Positions 17,915 to 28,213 of a stretch of DNA of 64,000 nucleotides are shown here, piece by piece. Both the position numbers and the translations under genes were made by a program. Under the pieces are notes generated by a model. That model was not told where the DNA came from, ran no database searches, and saw nothing but the letters and a program-made list of their open reading frames with translations. The DNA is taken from contig CM057060.1 of NCBI GenBank assembly GCA_029945375.1, forward strand, positions 2,108,001 through 2,172,000. The letters run 5' to 3'. This DNA comes from Agaricus subrufescens (lineage: Eukaryota; Basidiomycota; Agaricomycetes; Agaricales; Agaricaceae). Numbering within the stretch: the stretch's first letter is position 1; each line of letters opens with the position of its first letter.

Positions 17915-20183
17915 ATCATCCCTTCTTGAACCGCAACCACCACCTTCCTCTTTTGGAAGTCTCAGTGGAAGTGCTTGAGTAGGAATATACTGCGTTCTAC
18001 AGCCTTGCTATGGATACGAGAGAGGATTTTGATAATGGAGGGTGGTCTACGGACGACGATGCGCCACTCCCCAAAGTGTTACAGGCCGCGGTCCTCAAAA
18101 CACCGCAAACCCCAAAGGCGAGCTGTCTTGAAAAGATGCACTCACATCTTAGGTCCAAGGGCAAACTAACGGAAGCCGCTTGGGCTGAAGCCACCACCCC
18201 CACACCTGCTGGCCCTTCGCAAGCGTCGGCGATGACCCCGTTGTTGTACGCGTCTCGGAGCCCGCACACACCTGGTAACCCCCCGGCTACCCCCTCCTGC
18301 ACCTCTTCGATCTTCTCGCCCTCTGCGGTGCCAGGAAAGAAGAACCGACTCGCCTCCATGTTGGCCACAGCGTCCGACATGGTCCGCTCCACCTCCCCAG
18401 ACAAGGACTACGTGGCGTACGCCTCGGAGCTCTTGATTCTGATCTACAACCTCCTGAACTCCACTGCCTACAAGCAGATGGAGTTCCAGAACATGACCAG
18501 CTCTACCTCATTCGAGGAAGTGCTGGCCATCATCATTGCGCAGACTGGCCCGCCCCCTCCATCCCCAGTCAAACCCCCTGCCCCTGTCCCTTCGACTCTG
18601 AGTGCCCCCGAGTCTCGACCCTGGTCCCCGATGGCCCAGGTTGAGCACGAGGCTGCGGCACCTCAGCCAAAGAAAGTCAGGATCCAATCGCCAACCGGAT
18701 CCACTCCTAAACCCGCCGCGACTCGGAAGCGTGCCCCAGCTGCACCCGCAGCTGTTCGAGCACCTCCTAAGTCCGCTCTCAAGGCCAAGCCGGCTCCCAT
18801 CCCCTCCTCCCCCAAGGCCCCGGCTCCCTCTACTGCCCCTGCTGTGTCCAGGCGTGCACCAGCGCGCAAGGGCAAGCACACCACTCACGGCGCGTCCCGC
18901 AAGGGCATCCACATTACTCCCCCAGCCGGATCTAGTATCTGTGCTATTAATATCACTCCAGAAGTCTTAATGGAGTGTAATCGCCACCTTAAGGACGATC
19001 TCAAATCCGAGGTCGTTCTTGAAAGTTCCATCGACTCGGGTACTGGTATCTTTATTGCCGCATCTCGGGTACTGTCCCATCCCAAGTCCGCGTGCGTGCT
19101 CAGACACATACGCCGCCTCGTCGACCCCAACGGCCTCATCCCGCTCCAGGCCGCCACCCCTACCTCCACATCGTATCTCAAGATCATCGATGTCCCACTC
19201 ATCCCGGCCCCTCCCGCCTCATGGATCGTCGCGCAGCGCACCGCCTTCGTCGCTGCAATGCAAAAATCACCGATCGGGCAATCTCTCGCCCGCCAAGTCA
19301 AGCACGCAGTCCGATTCATGCGGACTTCAAAACACTCTGACACCTGCGTTGCGTGGGTGGACATTCAAGACTCCGTCTCGGGCCGTACGGCCCGCGACTT
19401 TATCGGTAAACACGTCCTCATTGGAGGGCGTAACTGTCAAATCCGAGGCGCTGCACCCCGGCCCGGCTCCATCCTCTGCACTCGCTGCCAGAGGTGGGGT
19501 CATCATGCTGACATATGCCGTTCAAAAGGTATATGCTGTCCACACTGCGCGGGTCCGCATACTGCCGACTCGCATGTTCAGGCTGCAATTGCTATGAAGC
19601 GCAATCCCGACGACCGCCACTGTGCTAATTGTTCCGCCAGCAAGAAGAAGAAGACGGCGCACTCCACAACGGACACTTCATGTCCGTTCTGGACTAATCG
19701 GTTCGACCGGGACTGGCTCCATCGCCAGTTCTCATCGACAAAGTAATCGACTGTCATGGCCGGTTTCGGAAGCTGCAGCATGCGCGTCCACAATTTCCAT
19801 TCATCATTTCGATATCGCTATCTCGTTCGCATTTGGAACTGCTGGTCGGAGGCTGGTGTATACGGGGCGGAGTACTATGGGGATGTTGGCTTGAGCTAAG
19901 GCTCGTCACGGTCTGTAGATTTCTTTGCTTCATCATTTTCTTTCTTTTGTTATGTGTGTTTGTGGTTCGGGTTCTTCGAGCACTTGACCTCGTCGTGCAG
20001 ATACGTTTCCTTCCCTCCCTTGTAGCTCTTGTGGTATGTAGTGGTCTTGGGGCCCACCTTTGGCAACGTGTTATGGCAGCCGTATTAGACTAGTAAGCCC
20101 GGAGTATCTAACCGGATGTCGTATAGCTAGACTAATAGAAGGTCCACCGAGAGGTGCCATTGATTATAAAAAAAAAAAAAAAA
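17915..20183 (+). mobile_element. LINE-6: full-length intact ORF1-only element (subfamily alpha)
   Basis: This is the best alpha-subfamily copy: leader with hairpin (17944-17959), a 578-codon ORF1 (18010-19746), a 421-bp 3' UTR and a 16-nt poly(A) at 20168-20183. No ORF2, endonuclease or RT is present. It separates Copia-F integrase (ending at KGGEYMSKA) from the linker before RT (from TPPTAPVPAEPPRVPRR). About 0.9 kb of copia expected between them is missing, and I see no target duplication. Confidence 0.87.
18010..19746 (+). CDS. LINE-6 ORF1 gag-like zinc-knuckle protein
   Basis: The intact 578-residue frame starts at an ATG about 90 bp from the element's 5' end. Domains: an acidic N-terminus; a helical block around residues 115-180 (VPGKKNRLASMLATASDMV, YASELLILIYNLLNS); a Pro/Ala/Lys hinge at about 185-290; KGKHTTHG at about 295; a conserved domain at about 310-480 (INITPEVLMECNRHLKDDLK, VRFMRTSKHSDTCVAWVDI); and a knuckle cluster at about 490-565 (CTRCQRWGHHADIC, CPHCAGPH, CANC, CPFWTNRFDRDW). 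ORF1 or Gag-like proteins of LINEs bind element RNA. Any mobilising RT must be supplied elsewhere. Confidence 0.87.
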   Translation: MDTREDFDNGGWSTDDDAPLPKVLQAAVLKTPQTPKASCLEKMHSHLRSKGKLTEAAWAEATTPTPAGPSQASAMTPLLYASRSPHTPGNPPATPSCTSSIFSPSAVPGKKNRLASMLATASDMVRSTSPDKDYVAYASELLILIYNLLNSTAYKQMEFQNMTSSTSFEEVLAIIIAQTGPPPPSPVKPPAPVPSTLSAPESRPWSPMAQVEHEAAAPQPKKVRIQSPTGSTPKPAATRKRAPAAPAAVRAPPKSALKAKPAPIPSSPKAPAPSTAPAVSRRAPARKGKHTTHGASRKGIHITPPAGSSICAINITPEVLMECNRHLKDDLKSEVVLESSIDSGTGIFIAASRVLSHPKSACVLRHIRRLVDPNGLIPLQAATPTSTSYLKIIDVPLIPAPPASWIVAQRTAFVAAMQKSPIGQSLARQVKHAVRFMRTSKHSDTCVAWVDIQDSVSGRTARDFIGKHVLIGGRNCQIRGAAPRPGSILCTRCQRWGHHADICRSKGICCPHCAGPHTADSHVQAAIAMKRNPDDRHCANCSASKKKKTAHSTTDTSCPFWTNRFDRDWLHRQFSSTK

Positions 20184-21700
20184 CTCCTCCGACCGCTCCT
20201 GTGCCTGCTGAGCCTCCACGAGTCCCTAGGCGCACCAATCGAGTTAGACGACCCCCTGGTGAGTGGTGGAGAGTCAAAAACATCGACCTACCTGGAGACA
20301 ACCCAGAACTCAAAGAAGAGGCCGCTTTTTTGGTTGACAGTGACTTCTGTGATGTAGAGTTTGCTGGAGCAGTTTCTAATGCAGATCCTCACTCCTACAG
20401 GCTGGCTATGCAGTCCCCTGACCGCTCTCACTGGCAGGATGCTTGTAACACCGAGATTTTCAATCTGGAGGCCAACAGGACCTGGGAACTCGTTGATTTG
20501 CCTCCTGGAAAGAAGGTAGTCAACTCTGGATGGGTATTCAAGGTCAAAAGGCATGCTGATGGCTCAATTGAGCGCTATAGGGCTCACCTTGTTGCTAAAG
20601 GCTTCTCACAGCGTCCTGGCTTCGATTACACCGAGGTTTTTGCTCCTACATTTCGCCCTGCCTCCCTGCACCTCATTGTAGCCTTAGCTGCAAAAGAAGG
20701 CTTCAAAATGCACTCTGTCAACATCTCTTCTGCCTTTACCTATGGGGAACTCAAAGAGGAGATCTACATGAGACAACCAGAAGGCTACCACACTGGGGGA
20801 CCTAACATGGTCTTCAGGCTCCGAAAATTGCTCTATGGCCTTAAGCAGGCTGCCAGACAATGGAGCAAGAAGCTCAGAAGTGTCCTAGAGGGTATTGGCT
20901 ACTCCAGACTTTGCTCCGACAACTCTATCTACATTTATTCCAAGGGAGATATCAAGGTCATAGTGCCTGTCTTCATTGATGATATAACTCTGGTGTCAAA
21001 AAGCGATTCTGCTGTCTCTGCTGCTGTCTCTGAGCTGTCTAGCCACTTCAAACTGCGAGATCTCGGGTCTACCACTCTGCTACTGGGTATTCAGGTGAAG
21101 CAGGACCGTTCTAAGCGCACCATTTCGCTCTCACAAGAGCACTACATCAAGGAGCTGCTAGAACGATTCCATATGGATGATTCCAACTCCCTTTCCACCC
21201 CACTTGCACCTGGCTCTGAGCTCTCCGACATTGTTCCCTCTCTCGAGGAGCAAGCTGAGATGAAATCAGTTCCTTATCTCTCTGCTGTAGGTGCCCTGCA
21301 GTATCTGGCCACCATGACTCGTCCCGACATTGCCTATGCTGTCTCCTACCTCGGGAGATTCAATCATAACCCAGCTCCTGCCCACTAGCTTGCAGTGAAG
21401 CATTTACTTTGCTATTTGAAGGGCACCCTGCACTACCAGCTTGTCTACAGAGGTGGTGACTCTGGGGAACTGTTTACCACCTATTCTGATGCCTCTCATG
21501 GCGGCTGCAAGGCCACAGGTTGAGCTACAGGTGGATATGTGACCATTGTCTCTGGTGCTGCTGTGGGCTGGTCCTCAAAGCGTCAGCCCTTTGTGACTCT
21601 CTCAAGCACTGAGGCCGAGTTTGTGGCTGCTGTTGAGGCTGGAAAGGAGATCAAGTGGACTAGGAACATTCTCAGCGAGTTTGGCTACCCCCAGACACTT
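20184..21700 (+). pseudogene. Copia-F linker, reverse transcriptase and RNase H start
   Basis: Open from the LINE-6 poly(A) to 21388: PPRVPRRTNRVRRPPGEWW, YTEVFAPTFRPASLHLIVAL, YGLKQAARQW, catalytic FIDD, LGIQVKQDRSKRTISLSQEH and MTRPDIAYAVSYLG. It then hits TAG at 21386-21388, where Copia-C has TGG (Trp). RNase H continues (SSTEAEFVAAVEAGKEIKWT) until LINE-7 cuts it at about 21700. The upstream part of this open frame reads the LINE-6 poly(A) as lysines. Confidence 0.83.
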
Positions 21701-22877
21701 GCTTCCAATTGCTTCTTGAACCGCAACCACCACCTTCCTGTTTTGGAAGTCTCAGTGGAAGTGCTTGAGAAGTAATATACAGTGTCCACAGCTCGTGCAA
21801 TGGATACTTGCGAGGATTTCAATAATGGAGGGTGGTCTACGGATGACGATGCGCCACTCCCCGAGATTCTACAGGCTGTGGTCCTCAAAACACCGCAAAC
21901 CCCCAAGGCGAGCCATCTTGAAAAGATGTGCTCACATCTTAGGAACAAGGGTAAGTCGCAGGAAATCCAATGGCCTGCGTCACTCGCCCCTGTAACCCCC
22001 ACCCCTGCTGGCCCTTCGCAAGCATCGGCAACGACCCCATTGTCATACGCGTCTTGGAGCCCGCACACTCCTGGTAACCCCCCGGCTACCCCCTCAAAAG
22101 CCTCTTCGATCTTCTCACCGTCCGTGGTGCCTGGAAAGAAGAACCAACTCGCCTCCATGCTGGCCACTGCGTCCGACATGGTCCGCTCCACATCCCCAGG
22201 CAGCGGCTACATGGCTTATGCCTCGGAGTTGTTGATCCTGATCTTCAACCTCCTTAACTCCCCTGCCTACAAGCAGTTGGAGTTCCAGAACATGGCTGGT
22301 TCTACCTCATTCGAGGAAGCGCTAGCCATCATCATCGCACAGACTGGCCCACCCCCTCCATCCCCAGTCAAACCCCCTGCCCCTCCCAGTCAAACCCTCC
22401 ACCCCCTTCGACTCTGAGTGCCCCCGAGTCTCGACCCTGGTCCCCGATGGCCCAGGTTGAGCACGAGGCTGCGGCACCTCAGCTGAAGAAAGTCCGGATC
22501 CAATCACCAACCGGATCCACTCCTAAACCTGCCACGACTCGGAAGTGTGCCCCGGCTGCACCCGCAGCTGTTTGAGCACCTCCTAAGTCCACACTCAAGG
22601 CCAAGCCGGCTCCCATCCCATCCTCCCCCAAGGCCCCAGCCCCCTCCACTGTCCCTGCCATGTCCAGGCATGCACCAGCACACAAGGGCAAGCACACAAC
22701 TCATGGCGCATCTCGCAAAGGCGTCCACATCACCCCCCCGGCTGGATCTCAAATCTGTGCTATTAATATCACTCCAGAAGTCTTATTGGAGTGCAATCGC
22801 CACCTTAAGGATGACCTCAAGTCTGAGGTCGTTCTCAAAAGTTCCATTGACTTGGGTACCGGCATCTTTATTGCCGC
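21701..22877 (+). mobile_element. LINE-7: ORF1-only element (subfamily alpha), 3' part missing
   Basis: The leader (cttcttgaaccgcaacc from about 21712, hairpin 21734-21749) and ORF1 closely follow LINE-6. It stops at attgccgc where repeat R1 begins (22878). The sequence after R1 (24838) is not LINE, so the 3' half is deleted rather than displaced. Confidence 0.8.
21782..22877 (+). pseudogene. LINE-7 ORF1, frameshifted and interrupted
   Basis: Starts MDTCEDFNNGGWSTDDDAPL and is parallel to LINE-6 until about 22410, where the proline-rich hinge shifts frame. In the second frame a TGA at 22573 sits where LINE-6 has tcgagc (TCGA to TTGA). Similarity continues through INITPEVLLECNRHLKDDLK to the R1 junction. 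The knuckle region is absent. Confidence 0.83.
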
Positions 22878-23585
22878 TGTTACGGCCCCAGCCGTTTTAC
22901 ATGTGAAAATATATGCTTAATGCAGTTAGGTGTACATATTAAGTTTGGGAATGAACAATCGATCACCCAGTTAGAGATAATCTCAGTCAAGGGCATGTGT
23001 GAAGAAAGGTTGATCTAGGGGACAGTCGAGATTGCATCCGCGATTCCTAGCAGGAAAACTGTACTGCTAGGGGAAATATAATCACATTCAAGGACTTTAA
23101 GACAGAAGTCTCGAGGCTGAGTCTAGAGAGACTTTATTGGGAATTATCATCGAGACTGGCTATAGGATGGCTTGAGGACTTAGCGGAATGCAGTTCCTTC
23201 AGTGGACCTTATGCTAAACCGAATCTATAACTACTACCTGCCTAATAAGGAAAGGGCTAGGAAGTAGACGACTTACACATGTCGAGACTGAATTAACCTG
23301 AAGTGAGACTGTTGGAATTGTCGGTCGAGACTCTGGATCAGGCGGAAATAGTGATAATCTCAAAGCAACTAAAGGCGAGATAGAAGCATTGTCACAGATT
23401 TGGAAGATTACGTTATATCTTACCAACGGCTGATCCGATTCTTACAAATTGGGCACCGATGGAAAGCCCTGATCAAACCGTTTCTACTGATACCCATATC
23501 ACCCGAAACGGCCCAGTAGTTGTTGAGATATTCAACGTTCTTTATTCTCTGTGCCATAAGTTAGAAGACCTTAATTACCTAATTG

Positions 23586-23638
23586 TTCTAGAGCAGTCCA
23601 GACCATTCTAGAACATTCTAGAACCTTCTAGAATGTTC
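23586..23638 (+). promoter_or_regulatory. Heat shock element array in solo LTR S
   Basis: Seven perfectly alternating 5-bp units TTC/GAA run from 23606 to 23638 (TTC 23606, GAA 23611, TTC 23616, GAA 23621, TTC 23626, GAA 23631, TTC 23636). Upstream in the same 5-bp phase are TTC 23586, GAg 23591, gTC 23596 and GAc 23601. This is the nTTCnnGAAn recognition pattern of heat shock factor. It lies about 175 bp upstream of the TATA box. Confidence 0.78.
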
Positions 23639-23811
23639 TCTATCACATCATTATCGCACCATTACCCAGAGTAACCCAGAGTAACTCAGAGTAGTAAAGG
23701 GATTGTTCCTATTGGTTGGTTATTATTAGAGTAGCTAAACTTAGATACATAATTAGTCATGACTAGAGTCCCTGGGGTCATTGGTAGTGTCCTGGGTCCT
23801 TCTCAGATGTG

Positions 23812-23819
23812 TATATAAG
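23812..23819 (+). promoter_or_regulatory. TATA box of solo LTR S
   Basis: TATATAAG lies in the 3' half of S, downstream of the heat-shock-element array, at a sensible position for an LTR promoter with its transcription start about 30 bp further on. Confidence 0.6.
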
Positions 23820-24837
23820 TAGCTTGTCTTGGTGTCCTTAAGACCCAGACTTAACAACATCAGTTGTGCTTTGTCATCTCATCTCTCTGCTTATCTAAGA
23901 TCACTGCTCTTTCCCCATTTATCTTTCAAGGTTACTTAGGTAAGCAAGATTTGTGATAAGCATAGTCTAATCGAGGACATCTTATCGATGGGACAATCAG
24001 TGGGGGATGCGCCTTGAGAGTTTCTAGACTAGGGTTTAGGGTTGGGAGCTCGTTAGCCAATGGGGAACAGGAGATTAGGCAAGTGCAATGTTCAGTCAAG
24101 GAGACTGAATAGTTGAGACTGTTGATTGGTGGGGAAAGATGAGTTGAGGAGACTATACCCATTCAGTGCTGGATACGGACTTGGTTATCTGTTTCATATT
24201 TGTTTATTTTGTCTCAGTTTTTTATTATTATTGTGTATCGTATATAGTTGCCAGTCGAGGACAAGGTTCAGCATTGAATCTTTGCCCAAGCGCTGTGTGA
24301 GTGAAATTGAGTTTGGTTAAACTTTGCAGTGTTCTAAGCATTTCTTAAGTTCTTTCTTGACTTGGAAGGACTTGTGTTCTGCTTGAGAGAGTATCTTCAC
24401 TGGTCTTATAGGATCGCGATAGCATTTGGTGCTAGCTCAACTTGTCTTGCAGTCTGTCTTGAAGCGCGAAGGCAGGTCAAGGCTCTCTGAGTTTGTTGAG
24501 GCATCACTAGGGTGGACTCGCTACCCCTCCTAGATAGGTGTCTAACCCATCCTATTGAGGACAGTTGTCACGAGCTTAGCCACTTGTCACAAAGGTTCTA
24601 ATCGAAACAGCATAGGTCTGGAAGAGGTCTCTATTCAGTTGAGACTTGTTTCACATTTCTATTCTACCCCTATTTTCATTTAATACTTAATCGAGATGCT
24701 TACTTTCACTTTCTTTCTGATTTATTCTCCCCACGAACCGCACTTGAGACTCAGTGTAATTCAAAGGGTTGCATTCGCATTCGATTTTATATTTTTTTAT
24801 ATTTTATTTTCCACATTTACACCAATCTAGTCTTTTC

Positions 24838-25160
24838 ACCGTTATAAACACTCTACCCAACACCACCTTCTACATTCTGCTGGCTACGATCCAATCCAAA
24901 TGCTACCTGTCTACGGTCTCAGCTCATGGCACAATTTACAATAGTTCCCAGTAGTTGCAGACCTACACTGCGATGTTCTGATTACCTGATGTGCATGTAT
25001 CCCTAGCAGTCAATGACACTATTCCTTACATCTGACTTGCTTATGCACTGCTGGCAGTGAGGTCGTTCAAATGTGACTATCGGCTGCAAAAACTTTCTGT
25101 GCTGTGCAGCCATATATATTTCACCTGCAACTGCCACATCTACTCCACATCCAATCCCCC
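24838..25160. other. Unassigned spacer upstream of CACTA transposase
   Basis: About 320 bp without a reading frame, repeat or recognisable element end. It precedes the first ATG of the transposase and may include its promoter and the CACTA terminal sequence, but I could not identify a CACTA terminus or inverted repeat. Confidence 0.4.
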
Positions 25161-27521
25161 ATGGCATGAGCAACCAGGAGGTCCAAGGTCAGGTGTCTGT
25201 GTCCTTGTTGTGGGTTGGTTGATCCTTGTGTAAGGCAACGGCACCAAGAATGCCGGGTGAAGAGTGCTTCACTCAGAGCCAGGATTGTCTGCCACTACCA
25301 ACGCACTGGCTCCATGGTAATGAATACAAGGACCACCAAAAGTAAAGGTTCCCTCACATCTGCTGCCCCTCCCATTCCAGCTACTTCTCTGCCATCCTCC
25401 CCCCCCCTCAGATTCCCTTTGTGGCTGCAGATGATGTGCCGCATATAGCTGAACTACCTACTTCCTTGGCTAGCAAACATCCCTTCCACGAGAACCAAAC
25501 AGCCACTGATACTGAGCAAGCAATTCGAGTGAGAGAGAAAATGGGGATGGCGATGGACCAAACCTGGAGACCAGCTTCTCAACCCGTATGAAGGTCGGAT
25601 GAAGAAGATAATCAGGAAGATAACCAGGAAGGACTTGCACTTGCAAATGACACACTCTATGACTTGTTATTTGCGGATGAAGACTATGAAATGAATGATG
25701 ATGGTGAAAGCAACGACAAAACAGATGATGGGGCAAGCAATGAACTTCTCACCAATGTGACAGGAATCACTCTCTGGGATAGAGTTCTGGAGCGCTGTAA
25801 ACGCCAGGTGGCAGCCTTAGGTTAGTCTTTCTACTCGCATTCCTACTCTCATGTATCTCATTGATTGGCAGATACTTCTCAAAGCCTTGGCGAGGCCGAT
25901 ATTGACATTCTCCTCAAGTATAGTCTTAAGATCAAAGATCGTTTGACTGACAGGATGTTTGTACGGATGGAGCGCGCCTTTCGACAATTGCATCATGAGT
26001 TGCTCAAGAATACAAAGAAGTGCGTGTATATGTTGTCTGGCTTGCAGTCTATCTGCTACAGCTGCATCTGCTTCATGGGGCCGTATGAGCATTATACCCA
26101 ATGTCCCAATCCCGATTGCAATGAACCTCAGTTCAACGCAAAAGGCCAGCCATGCAAGTATTTCACGTACCTCCCTATCATTCCTCATCTACTTGCCATG
26201 CTATCTAGCCATGAGCATGCTCAAAACTTGTGCTATTGAGCAGATTTCAAACATAAACCAGGTGTGATAAGAGATGTCTTTGACAGCTCGTATTACCGAT
26301 CGCTCCTTAAGACCATTGTTCCTACAGGCAATGAGGACAACCCTTTCTTTTATTTTTCTGACAAGTGTGACATTGCGCTTGGCCTTTCAACTGACAGGTT
26401 CGCCCCATTCAAGCAGCGTAGCCAGATGTGCTGGCCAATCATTCTGTTTGTCTACAATCTTGCACCGCAGGTATGGTTCCAAAAGAAGCATTGTTTACGG
26501 GTTGGCATAATTCCGGGTCCCAAGAAACCATGGGACTCAGACTCCTATCTTTGGCCACTTGTTCAAGAATTAATCCAGCTCGAAGCTGGTGTCAAGGCTT
26601 GGGATTCAGTCACCCAGGCATATTTTCTCCTGCATGCTTATCTCATCCTCATTTTTGGTGATATCCCTGCCATGGCGCTCATTATGAATATGAAAGGATC
26701 AAATGCAATTAGTCCGTGTTGTGTTTGCAAAATGCAAGGTGTATGTAATCATCTTGCAAGCAAAAAGACTTACTACATCCCTTTGCAACGGGACAATATC
26801 CCTAATGCCGATCCTATCCATTATGATCCGAGAGATCTCCTGCTACAGACGCATCGTGAATTAATGGAACAAGCCATCACTGTGCAAATGTCACCTACCA
26901 ATACTGCATTTGAGAATCTCGCAAAGCAATACAGTATCAAGGGCGTACCAGTCCTTTCAAATGTATCCACAATCTCATTTCCTGAATCCTTCCCATTTAA
27001 TTTCATGCATCTGGTTTGGGAAAACCTAATCCCCAACTTAATATCATTCTGGATTGGCAAGTTTAAAGACCTAGAACATATTGGCAAGGGCTATTTAATC
27101 GGTCCTTGGGTTTGGGAAGAAATCGGAAAAGCTACAGAGGATTGCAGATCAATGATGCCCTCCTCTTTCAGCGCCAGAGTTCCCAACATCGCCAAGAAGC
27201 AGTTGCAAATGTCTGCTGAAATGTATTCAAATTGGACGCTCTTCATTGCTCCAATTGTTCTCCGTGGAAGATTCCCGAATGTGTTATACTATAAGCACTT
27301 CATGCAGCTTGTGAGGCTACTCAAGCTTTGCCTTTCCCTTGAAATTGATGAAAAGATGCTACATGAGATTGAGGAGGGCTTTGTCCACTGGGTATGGAAT
27401 TATGAATGGTAAGAGTATTTATAATCTACTCTTTCAATCCGATCTTGATGATGTGCAGGTACTATTACCGCAACCAACCAGTGCGACTCTCTGCTTGCCT
27501 GTTAACCCTTCACATGTTACT
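25161..27521 (+). pseudogene. CACTA (Tnp2-type) transposase, 5' part
   Basis: Likely start ATG at 25161, with TGA already at codon 3 (25167). A cysteine-rich finger follows (CLCPCCGLVDPC, H..C), then an acidic region in a shifted frame, a 51-bp intron (25821-25871, GTTAGT...TTGGCAG), and the catalytic Tnp2 domain: YTQCPNPDCNEPQF, DIALGLSTDRFAPFKQRSQM, GIIPGPKKPWDSDSYLWPL, INNP-type CCVCKMQGVCNH region. A TGA at 26237 interrupts the domain where the surrounding sequence implies TCGA to TTGA. A second intron, 27409-27458 (GTAAGA...TGTGCAG), restores YEWYYYRNQPVRLSACLLTL. Gypsy-J then splits the exon. Confidence 0.8.
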
Positions 27522-28168
27522 TGTTATATCCCGTTTCCAGAACTTTCCGATCATTCCCGACATTTCCCTTTCTATCTAGAATGTTCCATTTCCATTTCCG
27601 GTATGTTCCAAGGTATCCCGCTGTCAAGTTTCCTTTCGATAGGATCTGCTCGGGACTGTTGTCTTTCGGGTTCCTTTATTTGGTAAGTCCATTTCCCGGA
27701 ACCGGTAGTGGTTGGCTGGTTATGCCGTAGTTCCCTTTCCGGAACTACGGTTGCACTCCCGCGGTCGCTCTACGACCAACACAACATGGGCCGTAACTTT
27801 CCAATGGCCAACGCGACTGTATCCGGATCGGTACTCATTCCTATTGCAATGCGATTGCTATATCTCTATTCCGACTCCTATTTCTATTTTCCGGAACTAT
27901 TCCTTTTCCGTAATTTACTCCTGTATACCTTCGTATATAAGTTCCGCATTCCTGTATCTATTCCTCAGTCTGAAATTGACTTAGATTCTATTCCCTCTCA
28001 ATTCCTATCTTCCCGCTAAGCATTCCGCAACTCGCGTTCTATTCTGCTATCGCTTTCTGGGCTTCCGGAACCCGCTGGAGGGCACAGTGCGCCTTCGCGT
28101 CGCTGAGGCCAACGCCTATCCCCAAATCGGAACCGCCTAGTTCTGACTCTGCGGTCGTAGTCTTAACA
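27522..28168 (+). repeat. Gypsy-J 5' LTR (647 bp)
   Basis: Begins TGTTATATCCCG and ends GTCTTAACA. A TATATAAG box near 27933 suggests transcription starts about 200 bp before the LTR end. Many positions that are T or A here are CpG in the 3' LTR, so this copy has lost more CpG sites. Confidence 0.92.
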
Positions 28169-28213
28169 GTATTTCAGACTTCCGCTCCAGCTGGTTCCAC
28201 ACTTCGCTTTTGT

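Larger units (their letters stand above)
23391..23958 (+). repeat. Solo LTR S (568 bp) inside R1
   Basis: Starts TGTCACA and ends TGTGATA (imperfect inverted ends), flanked by a perfect 5-bp duplication AGCAT (23386-23390 and 23959-23963). R2, R3 and R4 lack it and are continuous at this point, so it is an insertion. It contains a heat-shock-element array, an accc[a]gagta repeat block and a TATA box, typical of an LTR promoter. No internal element is present. Confidence 0.8.
22878..24837 (+). repeat. R1: solo LTR-like repeat of family R, carrying nested solo LTR S
   Basis: Begins TGTTACGGCCCCAGCC and ends TAGTCTTTTCA. It aligns along its whole length with R2, R3 and R4 (about 1.38 kb) apart from the 573-bp insertion of S and its duplication. 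It is noncoding in all frames. The flanks ccgc and ccgt resemble a 4-bp duplication, but LINE-7 is on the left and unrelated sequence on the right, so this copy has been rearranged. Confidence 0.75.

Noticed and set aside
22878..24837. R1 as the only full-length family member, with R2-R4 having lost a 570-bp promoter segment
   Set aside because: The extra segment is bounded by a perfect AGCAT duplication and has LTR-like TGTCACA/TGTGATA ends, so it is an insertion in R1, not a deletion in the others.
27688..27730. GTAAGT in the Gypsy-J LTR as another LTR intron donor
   Set aside because: It lies well upstream of the TATATAAG box near 27933, so it would be in U3 and not transcribed from the LTR promoter.
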